Assembly (NCBI GenBank): GCA_050084515.1
Contig: CM114271.1
Location: 2,852,001 to 2,916,000, forward strand
Direction of reading: 5' to 3'
Source of the DNA: Blasia pusilla
Taxonomy: Eukaryota > Marchantiophyta > Marchantiopsida > Blasiales
DNA: 64,000 nucleotides
Part shown: positions 40,602 through 50,419 of the stretch, piece after piece
Layout of the letters: every line of letters starts with the position of its first letter
How positions within the stretch are numbered: the stretch's first letter is position 1
Notes under the pieces: generated by a model
What the model was told of the DNA's origin: nothing
What the model saw: only the letters and a program-made list of their open reading frames with translations
Databases searched by the model: none
Made by a program: the position numbers and the translations under genes

Positions 40602-41363
40602 TGCAACCCGTTGGTTTCCGACAGGTTGCAAAAAGACTAACACTACCATAGAGAAAAAATTAGATCAAATAATATAACCTTTGCCTACTAAGTGTTGGAG
40701 TCCGACAGGTTGCAATTTTTTTTCTAGAGAGCCTCTATGGCTGATGGCACATGGAGTCGTGGCAGCCCTTTGGAGTCCGACATGTTGCACGACCATGAAG
40801 TAAGTTGTTCCAAGATGCAACCTATAGGGATCCAATTGGTTGCATCCAGTCCCTATCGTAGTCCCAAAGACTTCGAATCCCTTGGTTTTTCGATTGACAG
40901 ATAGGCCTTTTTGCAACCCGTCAGACTCTGACGGGTTGCAATTTCCCATCAACTCATAGGGGCTAGCATAATCTTTGACCCTAAAGCAACCCGTCAGACA
41001 TCAAAAGGTTGCTTTTGGTCCAAAATCATGCAACTCTAGGATAAATTGTGTGGGAGTTGCAACTTGTCGCACTCTGATGGGTTGCCTTGGAACTAATCTA
41101 GTCCAAATAGGAACCCTCATGGAAAAAGAATGCAACATGTCAGAATCCGATGGATTGCACTTTGGCCACATAAGAAGACTAATCATCCATGGCTTTGGAA
41201 TCCGTCGGACTCCAATGGGTTGCCCTTGTACCTTACTAGTCTAACTAAGGGACCTTTGGGAATATAAAATGCAATCCATCAGAGTCGGGCGGGTTGCATA
41301 TTGGCCAAGGAAGAAGTCCTGGCATGAATGGCTTTGCAACCCGTCGAAGTCTGACGAGTTGGA
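40602..41363. repeat. 29-nt hairpin cluster 4, partly tandem (intron)
   Basis: Units start at 40,602, 40,816, 40,912, 40,985, 41,058, 41,131, 41,197, 41,270 and 41,335. From 40,912 on the spacing is 73, 73, 73, 66, 73 and 65 nt. Alternate spacers resemble each other (TTGGCCA...ATGGCTT type and ACTAATCTAGTC...GGAACC type), so the basic unit is about 139 nt with two hairpins. The 40,912 unit is a perfect palindrome (arms TGCAACCCGTCAGA / TCTGACGGGTTGCA, centre C). The cluster fills the intron between blocks 1 and 2 of the ParB-like gene. Confidence 0.85.
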
Positions 41364-41850
41364 AGCTCAACCAAATTCAACAAACGAGAAAAAAAACACT
41401 TAAGTGTTCATTGAGTGCATGACCATCTCCACCGTGGCCATGTGATTTGGGAAGGGATGGAGGATGATTTCCCTCACGCAAAAATGCACCTCCAATGAAT
41501 TTGGGCACTCCGATGCAAACTAGGGCCACGCCATGAATCTGTGGTTCCCATCCCAGATGAAGAAGTACAAGTTCTGCATCCACTTGTATTCCGTTCTTGC
41601 AATTTCTTTTTGGAACTCTATGTCCTTCATTCTCCAAAACTCATCCAGGTTCTCGAGGTCGTCCTCAGTGATCAAGGCCTACATTCCATGTTCATCATAA
41701 GGTTGAACATAGAAAGGAGGAAAGCTATCTACACATGAAGCTCTTGCAATTGACTGCTTCAACTTGGTGATGTCTTTGTCGGACTGAATTTATCGAACGT
41801 ATTCCATTGTTCAAAGTCTGCAGTGAGGAATCCCTGGTGCCTTGGGGCCA

Positions 41851-42100
41851 TCCACCACTGCCATTTGCTTCACAACCTACAAGAATTTCAAAAATTTCAA
41901 CTACATAAGTTTTCCTCAATGCAAGCCATTCGAATGCACACCAAAAATTGTCGATCATTGCTTACCCTATAAAAAATTGGGTCTATGTCGAGGCCGGCAA
42001 GGTGCTCTAGTGCAACAACAAGTAATTGCACTAGATATCCCTCAACGTTGAAAAGCTCCATTTCTTCAACAAGGCTTAGCAAAGAGACGTCTCTTCTTCT
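41851..42100. promoter_or_regulatory. Divergent intergenic spacer between two transposon genes
   Basis: The ParB-like gene reads leftwards from about 41,850 and the transposase copy B rightwards from about 42,100, so any promoters must lie here or in the first exons. I see no clear TATA box. The call rests on gene layout only. Confidence 0.25.
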
Positions 42101-43925
42101 TCCTCAATCAAAGATAATTCGAGCGAAACTTGGTGACTCTCACGTACCTGTTGAAGAAGATTTCCTCTCACTCCAATTTCTTCTCCACATTGGAACCATC
42201 TTTGTTTCCAAGGATGTCGGGGTTGATGGAATGGATGACGGGATAGGAGAAACAGTCTAGCCAGAGATTGGAGACTCCAAAGTCTGGAATCTCTTACCTT
42301 CTTTAATGGATAATTTAGAGTTTATGGTCTACCTCTGAACCCCACTCCAACTCATCTTGACGGTCTGAAACCTATGAGCTAGTGCTCCGAGCTCCATGTT
42401 TGGCACCATTGCTTTTGCCGATGCAGCATTGATTCCAAACTCACAAGTTCGTGACAATGTGGTTTAAGCTAAAGATATTCTGGATGTCGTCGATCTCAAA
42501 GGATCTGTTAGAAACATATCAGACCCAAAATTTGCTTACTCTTTCATGCTGCGAGTTTCGGGGAATAGTTTTCTTTCGTCTCTACCCTTGAAAATGTTCA
42601 CGCACATTCTTGTGAATGAGCGCTAGCCAGGTATGATGGAAATTGTATTTTTGAGCTTCCTCCACTTTTTGGTCTTGCTAAGAAGAAAGATGGAGGACGC
42701 TTGAAGGGTATGGATAGAAAATCTGACAATCATCGATGGTGTAGACAAAAATGGACAAGTTCTTCGATCCCGGGTGGTCGTTGGACTCGTTGCCAATACG
42801 TTAGAGCCTTAGAGTGTAGAAGTGATCGATGCCCTTTCCTCGAGTGGAACGGGGTTGTCAATACCTCATAGTTCCCTCCTAAAAATGAAGAAACGCCTTA
42901 CGCAGTCGGTGCGACCATACTGTCGGATTGCCATCGATGTCCTCATTGTCAAGCCTCCCCTTTATGCATTGGAGCGTATCCCGCTTACATGTTTTTCATA
43001 GTGCATGACTACAATTCTACGTTCGATTACACCGGGTTGTGTATTCATGTTTGGTCTCACACTCATCCTGTCACAGGTGCCATTCAAAGACACATCAAGG
43101 AGGATGTGGCCAAGAAAGTGGCGGAGGTATACAAAAACTCACCAAGATCTAAGCTCGGAGTGATCAAACTAACAACGGCAACAAAAATCTGCGATCAACT
43201 ATTCAGAATACTTGGCCAAGGGAAGATGACAGTGGAAGAACAACTATGGGGAAATCTTGCTTTTCTGGTTGATCCTCAATGCTTCACGAACTTGCTGCGG
43301 CAGATAAGAATACTTGATGGAAAGACCGCAGAGATGGATGCCATCGCCAGGATCAAAGCAAACCCCAGGTTTACATTTATCCAGAGACGGCAATTCATGG
43401 GCCAAGGAGGCGAGGAATCCACAACTTATGTTTTCAAAATGTATACTACATGTACGGTCGTCTAGTGGCATGGATCTTATTGACAGAATGAGGGAAGGAG
43501 AAGATCTATTTGGGAGCTCGGTTAGCTTTGATATTTTCTAGAGGGTGTTGAATGGGTGGTTGACCATGGGTGCACATGTTTATGACCATGTGGAGAAGGG
43601 ACTCAAAACCATTTTTGTCTGTGAGGTAAAAGCAGAATATGTTGGCAGCTTGAAGATGTGCTGGTTACTTCTATTGGAGGTGGTGAAGGAAAACAAAAGG
43701 CCACCTCATGAAATTTATGGGTTCATGGCGGACAATGCACAACCAAGATGGATTGCTATGAGGGAAGTGTTCTAGGATGGACAAGTTCAACCAGAAAGAC
43801 AGAGATTATATGCTTTCCATTGGCAACAGTCCGTGATTCGATATACGAAATCTTGCATTAAGGAGAATAAGAGAACGAAACACGTAGTTCTCCTAGAACG
43901 GTGCAAGGATAGCAAAAGATAGCAA
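42100..43925 (+). pseudogene. MULE-like transposase, copy B
   Basis: Plus-strand homologue of the minus-strand gene at 34.9-33.1 kb. Blocks in order: FLSLQFLLHIGTIFVSKDVG (42,150-42,250), FELPPLFGLAKKKDGG (about 42,650), CRSDRCPFLEWNGVVN with CHRCPHCQASPLC (42,830-42,960), FFIVHDYNSTFDYTG, HVWSHTHPVTGAIQRHIKED, LWGNLAFLVDPQCFTNLLRQ (43,000-43,310), MGAHVYDHVEKGLKTIFVCE, IYGFMADNAQPRWIAMREVF (43,560-43,770), AFHWQQSVIRY (43,815). The 158-codon frame at 42,989-43,465 is intact. The gene stops about 50 bp before the psaE duplicate begins, so its SWIM-containing end is missing; compare copy A, which keeps it. Confidence 0.55.
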
Positions 43926-43973
43926 CCACAATTTGATTTTGATGTGCAAAGAATAGCAAAAGAATAGATATGA

Positions 43974-45705
43974 AGAACATGGGAATGGGGGAGATCCCAT
44001 TGGGAAGGTTGTCTAGCAAATTGTGGGGCAATAATATGACCACTCAATGCTATGAAGGGGACAACTAAGTCTAGCCCTAAAATGTATCCTTGGTCAAAGG
44101 AGAGGAGATAGGGTCAAATCTACCCAACAATGAGGACACCAACGAATTAGAGGAGCGAAGATATAATCGCTCTCGCCAAATAATAAGAAGCCAAAGGATA
44201 TGATAATGACTATGGCATGCTATCCCTCCGGCGAGACATCCGCTCGGGCCAATTACGTGCATCCATTCCATGGCTTTCCATACACAAGGCGCCTACTGCC
44301 CGGTGCCCGACAGCACCCTTCTGACCAATCTGAGCTCTCCAGTGAGCTGCCCGCACCAACCATCATCGGCCATATCCACTCCTCCACACCCACTGCCCGC
44401 TGCCCGATTCACTGCTCCCTCCAATGGAAATCCCCGCCTCAGCTGCCCGTTGTCCTTACTTGTTTGTTTCCGCCATAGCCACAGCCGATCGTTGCCCCGT
44501 GACTACGTTCAAAACCGATAGCCTTTCCTCGAAGGAGTTCGCGTTGAAGTGGGAAGTTGAATATCAGTACGCAGGCAATGCGGAAGTGAAATTTCGTCGT
44601 AGAAAGCATATCGGGATGGCAGCGATTTCTGCGAGTTTCGTTGGAGTGGTGGCAGCGGCGGCTCCAGTTCAGGGGTCTTTGAACAAGGTAGGCCTCGGCA
44701 GGGTCCAATGTAGGCCGATGGCTGGCAATCGCTTCCCCAGTTTTGTGGTCAGGGCTTCAGAAACGGTCAAGCCCGCCGCACCGGCCGAGCAGAAAATTGC
44801 TGCACGGAACCGATCGGCCCCAAGCGTGGTGCGACTGTGAGTGATTTTGTTCTCTCCGCCATGAGCCATCTCGCGAATGTTATTATGTTGTGGAAGTGGA
44901 GAAAAAATGTCAGAGATAGGAAGTGAATATGTGGTGCTCTTACCTACAGCCGACGACTGGATGTGAGGAGTAGATGCGCATGCTTCTTTGGACGAGAGAA
45001 GGCCGATTTCAGACTCGTCCTAATTATGTCCATAATGAACCGAACGATCTATGTGAGTTTATTCGTGGATTGTCACTGTGTTACTTATATGCCGTTCTAT
45101 TATTTGCTGTTGTACTTCTGCCGCTCTGTCGCAGGTCAAGATTCTGCGCCGAGAGTCCTACTGGTTTAATGAAAACGGAAAGGTTGTAGCCGTCGACCAG
45201 GTAAGTTTTCCTTCTGTATTCTGCCCCCTCATATGGAATATTAGCGCTCCTTGTCTCCCCGACCTGTTGTTTTGGTCAAATCTGATTTCTCATACGCTGT
45301 TGTGACGTCGACGTTCAGACCCCAGGAGTCAGATATCCCGTGGTCGTGCGGTTCTCCAAGGTCAACTATGCTGGAATTTCCACGAACAATTACGCAATTG
45401 ACGAACTTGAGGACGTGTAGTTCGAGTTCTAGCAGAGGGGACCAGAGGTGATGTTGGTTCGGTCCTTGAGCCGCGTACCATGTACAGCTGTGAGATGGAG
45501 CATATATTCTTAAAGAGTTGTCCCAAGTAAGGAGGAGAATGCTTTGCCGTTGTGTAAGACCTTATTTGTGGAGATACATTTTGACGTGAATTTGACATGA
45601 GTGACTGAAGCAACTCCATTCGCCTGTTCTGGCCACAACAGTGTTGTGGAACTTTGTAAATTTAAGCGCTTTCGTGCGCTACGTAGCAATTTGTATTCGA
45701 CGAAA
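43974..45705 (+). repeat. psaE segmental duplication, copy 2
   Basis: Aligns with 20,441-22,146, direct orientation, 23.5 kb apart. Introns differ by only 1-2 bp in length (298 vs 296; 118 vs 117), so the copy was made at the DNA level. It abuts the truncated transposase on the left. Confidence 0.85.
44616..45420 (+). pseudogene. psaE: psaE duplicate with one-base frameshift
   Basis: Exons correspond to 44,616-44,836, 45,135-45,200 and 45,319-45,420. Exon 1 is 221 bp instead of 222: one C is missing at about 44,804 (GCACCGG in the intact copy, GCACGG here), inside the linker before the PsaE core. The shifted frame would meet a TAG in exon 2 at about 45,187, so the mature domain is lost. All splice sites, the start codon, the transit peptide and exons 2-3 are otherwise intact and almost identical to copy 1, including the final DELEDV and stop. 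Either this is a very young pseudogene or the missing base is a sequence error. If the error explanation holds, both copies would be functional. Confidence 0.85.
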
Positions 45706-47690
45706 GTACTACTACGCAGTCTCCGCACACGATATCGACACGGTCTTGAATGGAGCGTGCATATATCACCTACTCTCTACCATGCGTAATGTTCAGATGG
45801 CCGAATGTAAGTTGAATATTCAGGATGTCAACGAGACGCTGACTCTAGATCACAGTTTTGTAAATTCAAAGGAACCGTCTTCCAACCTTTTGCTTGGCTA
45901 CCCGCCTTGGCGCGGCGATCTGTTGGATTCGTATTTGAATGTGTCAATCAACACTCTACAGGGACGTTTAGAGACGAAAAAATGTTTTGCCACCCACAGC
46001 CTGAAAGTCTTCGAATAAGGCATGGATGAATCACAATCCTAAGTCAGCAGTACGCTAGTGACTTGGAAAACTACACCTAGAACCGGAATTTCTCATAGTG
46101 AAGAAGCAGCATAAATTCTCAACTTATTCGAGGACAGTTCCATAGTCAACCGAGGTGAAGCACCGTTCATATCAACTGTGGGAAATGGACATCGCTATTG
46201 GATTCTAACCCATTGTCCAAAATGTTGTGAAACTTGTCTGGAGTCTGCGTTCGGAGACGAATTCATTGTCACAGGATTATTGCTCTACATGAAATCGCTG
46301 CACGAGAGCAATACTAACAAAAATTAACTTTGACTTACATTCTACCATAGCGTCCAGCTTGGCGACGCTGTTAGGATAAGGAATCATATCTCATCTAGAT
46401 TGAGGCACCATTATCGGCGATCCGATCACTGATTTTCTCGAAAGAGGATATTCTCTATTCCGATAGGAGCTAAAGATTTGGCGCGTAGAGGATGAGGCAA
46501 AGGTTGGCGACTGTTTCCCGAAAGTAGGTACACTCCCCTTGTAGCCGGCAGTAGTCATTTTGGTTTCGAAGGTGGTTCACGGGCAGTTTCTCTTCCTTAA
46601 AAAACAAGAAAAAAATAACTATTTTGAGGAGTTTGAAAACCAAACAGGAATTTCGGATCTCTTCAAACTTCTGGGCAGGGGATGAAGTTTGTATCGGTCC
46701 ATATTATCCAAAACGAATCCAAATGGGGCATTTCTACGGTATCCAAAGGTCCAACGTGGAAGATATAGTTTGAGATAGTTATCTCTAGTTCTCATATAGC
46801 CATGGGAAGAACTCTTTCCCCAAAAATAATCTCTCGAGTAACTTTTGACTCGGTTAACAAAGACCAAAATAGGAAATTTGTCAGAAACGATGTTTCTAAT
46901 GCAATGAATCTATCATCGATCTGATCCGAGACCTTGGGACAAAGTTATATCCAAGTAGTCTTTTGATCTTCTATGTGGTCGACGCGGTAGAACTCTACCT
47001 CTCGACTAACTACGATGTTACATATACCATAATACTTTTTTGGATATTTCTTTTCTCATAGAAGTGAAGTCCTTCTTGAAAAGAGAAGTCCTTTGGAGCT
47101 TTGGAAAATAATAAGTTCATGTTTGTTAAGATACGAGTGAAGTTTGTGTATATGGATGTTTGTTTCTATAAGATTGGACCTCTTCTAGCGTGTTTAGGGT
47201 TTAGGGTTAGGATATATACACATCGAGAAAAACACCATTGCATCGTAGAGTTCAACCTCAACTCCCCCTCACTAACCAGCAAAGAGATTCAAACCTTGAA
47301 TTTTGCAGTGGAAGTCTTGGGTCAAGTCTCAAAGACCAAGCTAGCTGCGAGTTCCATAGGCCAGTTCAATAGATGTAAAATGTTGAATAGGTTCAAGTCC
47401 CCTAAAGTATGTTTTTTCTTCTCAAGAAGCCTCTTCCCCAAGCCTTCACCAATCTCCCCAAGTAGTTCATCTAAAAAATGTTCGACCATTAATTTCTCAA
47501 AATGTGTTGAGAATGATGTCACAACTTCGTTAGCCGACAAGTAGACTTCTACCCCGTCGACGACATAGAGAATCAATGGGAGTTTTTGGTGTAATTTTGT
47601 CTTGAGATATCAAACAAAGTTGACGACTAGATTGTTGCATAGGGAACATTTTTAATGGCGATTCCTCTTCTTTGCTATTTCTGGCCAAAT
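45706..47690. other. Intergenic, no recognised gene
   Basis: Open frames of 60-147 codons occur on both strands (45,641-46,018 plus; 46,619-46,867 minus; 47,101-47,544 plus; 47,322-47,576 minus). None shows a family I recognise. The 46,867-46,619 frame (YLKLYLPRWTFGYRRNAPFG) has coding-like composition but no identity. A short plant-telomere-like TTTAGGGTTTAGGGTTAGG lies at 47,193-47,211. Confidence 0.45.
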
Positions 47691-48042
47691 GATAAAGAGA
47701 GAATGAGGTCTCAAGCTCCCTCTCCTTGAGGTATACCTCCTTCCTTCTCCCAAGCTCTCTCCCCATTAACCTATGCTCGCAGGTCACCTCCTTGGCTCTT
47801 GACCTGTTGTAGCGGGTCAAGGGCCACTTCCCAAAGTAGAAAGTCAACTCTACCAAACATGGAAACTTACCAAAATAATAAGTTTCTCTATATGGCTCCA
47901 AATGAGCCGAAACGAAGGGCGAACCTGCTCTCTCACGTTCCCTGATACCTCAACAGGTAACCTCGACCTCCTAAGCCTGTCCTCCTCTACTCGCAAAGGC
48001 GCTCTATCTTATCTCTCCAATCTATCCTAAAAAGTCGTGACA
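47691..48042 (-). repeat. 3' LTR of copy B (truncated)
   Basis: Matches the inner part and TGTCACGAC end of the 0.5-kb LTR; the other end is cut at GAGAGAATGAGG near 47,691. Position beyond the PHD finger is correct for a 3' LTR. Confidence 0.7.
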
Positions 48043-48044
48043 AC

Positions 48045-48173
48045 TATCGTGCGCATACACATTGCTACACAATATATATAGATGTTCGACAAACATACAC
48101 ACAAACACACACGATCCCATGCTAACTCATGGCATTCAAACAACGAGACAAGAAGTACCAAAATATCTCCAAT
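48045..48173 (-). repeat. Dispersed ~125-bp module, copy 3
   Basis: CGTGCGCATACACATTGCTA start and CAAAATATCTCCAAT end. It lies between the 3' LTR and the PHD-encoding region, as at copies A and C. Confidence 0.65.
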
Positions 48174-48353
48174 CGCCTTCCTAGCTCGTGGTTAGGTCCC
48201 TCTAACTGCAGATAGTCATCTATCTCTACCTACCATGACATACATCTCTTGGACGCTAAGAGAAAAAAGATCGGGTGCTCATATGGCCTCATCGTTACTC
48301 ACCTTCTTGTCATCCATGTCACACACACAAGTCAGAATCTAGAACTACCTACC

Positions 48354-48614
48354 CTATGTACATTTGGGACACATCCATCGTCCCTTAGGAACCCTAGTGA
48401 GAGGTGGCGTCAGACATGCCATATACCATCCTCTCGAACATCCATCACAAACTAGCATAGTGGGTGCACCACGGGCGGAACCACACAACATACACCGCAA
48501 GCCTGCAGGAACTACTGCTAAGCTCAGATCAACTGTACGGTCAATGTTCGGAAGATGACGTGGCGCACAGTTACGCATATAGTCCTTCCAAACCATACCA
48601 TCACGTCCCTCCAA
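48354..48614 (-). pseudogene. PHD finger at the integrase C-terminus, copy B
   Basis: An 86-codon open stretch with the best PHD finger of the three copies: CMLC, then MLVCDGCSRGWYMACLTPPL, then GRWMCPKC and stop. Ligands are Cys4, (His), Cys3, with the His position Tyr here (CAT to TAT); copy A retains His. The Trp before the last Cys pair, part of the aromatic cage or fold in PHD fingers, is present. The upstream part (NCAPRHLPNID) links it to integrase. PHD fingers bind histone H3 N-termini; use for targeting is inferred. Confidence 0.83.
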
Positions 48615-48689
48615 TAAGAGAACCAGGATGACAAAATCTCACGCACCCTCAAGATAGTGCGCCTTGCAGTCACGTTGTGGGTGCCGTCT

Positions 48690-49750
48690 ACTGCAAGTAG
48701 ACAAAGTCTCCCTGATGAATATTCTGGATAATAGGTCGATAACCACCTCCCCGAATAGTCGCATACCTCAACGTATCTTGATGTTGCGCAATCGCCAAGT
48801 TCTCAAAAGCCATGGGCATCACACTCCAAAACAACTCAACCCTTTGAGAACATGCTCGCATCCATACATCAGGGTCATGAAGGTTCAACACCTCACCAAC
48901 ATCTCGACCAATGGCCGCAGGTCATTCCGACTCTCGGCCATAAAGAAGCAAATACGGTGAGAAAGATGCTAAGGATGTCTGCATGTTGAATCTGCATCCC
49001 ATCGCCAACCACAGCAACTAGAGGTCCCAATCTCCTAGGTGACCTCTCTGCAAGCCATAATTGCGGAATCCTCTCTTCATCGTCTCCACAACCCTCTCTG
49101 CTAGTCCATCCGCCACAGGATGATCTCGCGAAGTGGTGCGGTGGTCGATCAGCGCCTGATCACGCAAGGCCTGAAACTCCCCACGAAACTCCGTACCCTA
49201 GTTTGTCAACACCTCAATTGGTGCGCACTAATGACTTAGCACTCGATCTAGGAAGGCATTCGCTACTCCCTTACTTTCTTTGTCAGGCAATGCAACCAAC
49301 TCTATCTATTTCGAGAAGTGCTCAACCATCACCAACACATAACGACTATGGCACTCCGTCAAAGGCAAAGGTCCTACAAAATCCAAACTCCATCTATAAC
49401 CTAAACCCATGATCGAAAGTGGATGCAACTATGGATTTGGAGCATTGAACAATGCTCGGACTCGATCACACACCATGCACCTGGCAACAAACTGCCGAAT
49501 GTCAATCTGCATGCGTCGCCACCAATACTGTATCTAGAGCATGTTGTACGTCCGCTTCACTCCAAAATGACCCAACTCCTCGTGGGCATGAGGCACCAAA
49601 CGTGCTCTCTGCAAAGGATGAGGCACTACATGTACTCTACCATCCTCCCACACTCGCAACACATGTGTCCTCTCCCACCGAAACCGTCTGGCTCACTGTA
49701 GGATCCAATTCCGCTCTCTAGCACCCATTGTGCTCGCGACGCTACCAATA
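48690..49750 (-). pseudogene. Integrase region of copy B
   Basis: Zinc-binding part HEELGHFGVKRTYN...CMVC at about 49,590-49,460; DDE core WSLDFVGPLPL near 49,380, LTN-stop-GTEF near 49,200 (second Asp is Asn) and GLAERVVETMKRG near 49,100. It continues through LNLHDPDVWMRACSQRVELF to GDFVYLQ at 48,690, then the PHD. It would insert the cDNA into the genome; this copy is inactive. Confidence 0.82.
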
Positions 49751-49799
49751 CGCAAGTACTCCAAGACCACTCCATTGTCTTGGCCACATGTCGTCTCCT

Positions 49800-50300
49800 C
49801 ACGGACCTCTGGATCTAAGGACTCTCCATCAGACCTCGCCATCGAAGTCTCAGCTTTCTAGCTCTCCATAGCCTACAAGCCCAAATAGGCTGACGTGTGC
49901 CATCCTGGCGCCAACTTCTCATCACTCTCACCATGCCAACGAGCTCCACTCGCATCTCGCTGACTCGAACATGGGTTATGGCTGAAACTATTGGCATCCT
50001 CGTTGAGCGTCCCAGTCTATGCACCACTTGGAAGTCATACTCTTGCAACAAAAGAGCCCACCTCGCAAGCTTTCTGTAAGCTTGTCAGAATCCATCAACC
50101 ACTTAAGTGGTTGATGATTAGTAATGATGGTAAAGGGGTTTCGGAATAGATAACATCTAAAATGTGCGATAGCCCACACCGTAGCCAAGCACTCACCCTC
50201 ATACACGCTATATTTTTCCTCTACAGCGTTGTTCAATCGACTAGCGTAAGCCACCACGAATTCCCTATCATCATTGTCATGCTAGGTGTGCATTGCTCCA
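49800..50300 (-). pseudogene. RNase H region of copy B
   Basis: VAYASRLNNAVEEKYSVYEG, ECLATVWAIAHFRCYLF and NHQPLKWL are preserved at 50,257-49,990, followed by a frameshifted tail. Same place in the pol order as in copy A. Confidence 0.82.
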
Positions 50301-50419
50301 AGCCCCAACATGCTCCAATTGCTATGCAATTGGAAAGGGCGCCCCTTGATCGGTCTCCTCAATATAGGCGCGGACATCAATCTGTCCTTGAGCAGCTGAA
50401 ATGCTCTCTCTTGCTCATC

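Larger units (their letters stand above)
37400..41850 (-). pseudogene. Degenerate ParB-like / methyltransferase-like gene
   Basis: Minus-strand coding blocks joined by introns. Block 1 (41,850-41,400): DITKLKQSIARAS, PPFYVQPYDEHGM, FIWDGNHRFMAW, which resembles the ParB-type L..SI / P..V.P / DGNHR..A pattern. Block 2 starts after an acceptor (CTTGCAG/GATT, exon edge 40,564) and runs to 38,620 with few stops: QHWIQECGRVKKVLTTHLGQ, PELSPYFYKELKAIIKC, VAHPNGDEFSMYVVEMAE, VIKGIQGWFFQA, then IVDLPLGFRLWDDNPQD, PFTYDQITLMF and KGCFLILTSDSEDQ. The last resembles an amino-methyltransferase motif IV (N/D-P-P-Y/F/W) with its following helix and strand. Block 3 (38,218-37,456): FEIQDPIDRAYNGYTFYSMY, KIGWTRPTVILEELPDTPE. 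In-frame stops are scattered throughout. The family is not known to me; the domain names are hypotheses. Confidence 0.45.

Noticed and set aside
40912-41363. Palindromic repeats with 36-44-nt spacers, CRISPR-like at first sight
   Set aside because: The spacers are related to each other in alternation, the genome is a plant, and no cas genes exist. It is an intronic tandem repeat.
45641-46018. 125-codon plus-strand frame after the psaE duplicate
   Set aside because: It starts inside the duplicated 3' flank, is not open in copy 1 and matches no family.
47193-47211. Interstitial telomere
   Set aside because: Fewer than three TTTAGGG units; too short to be meaningful.
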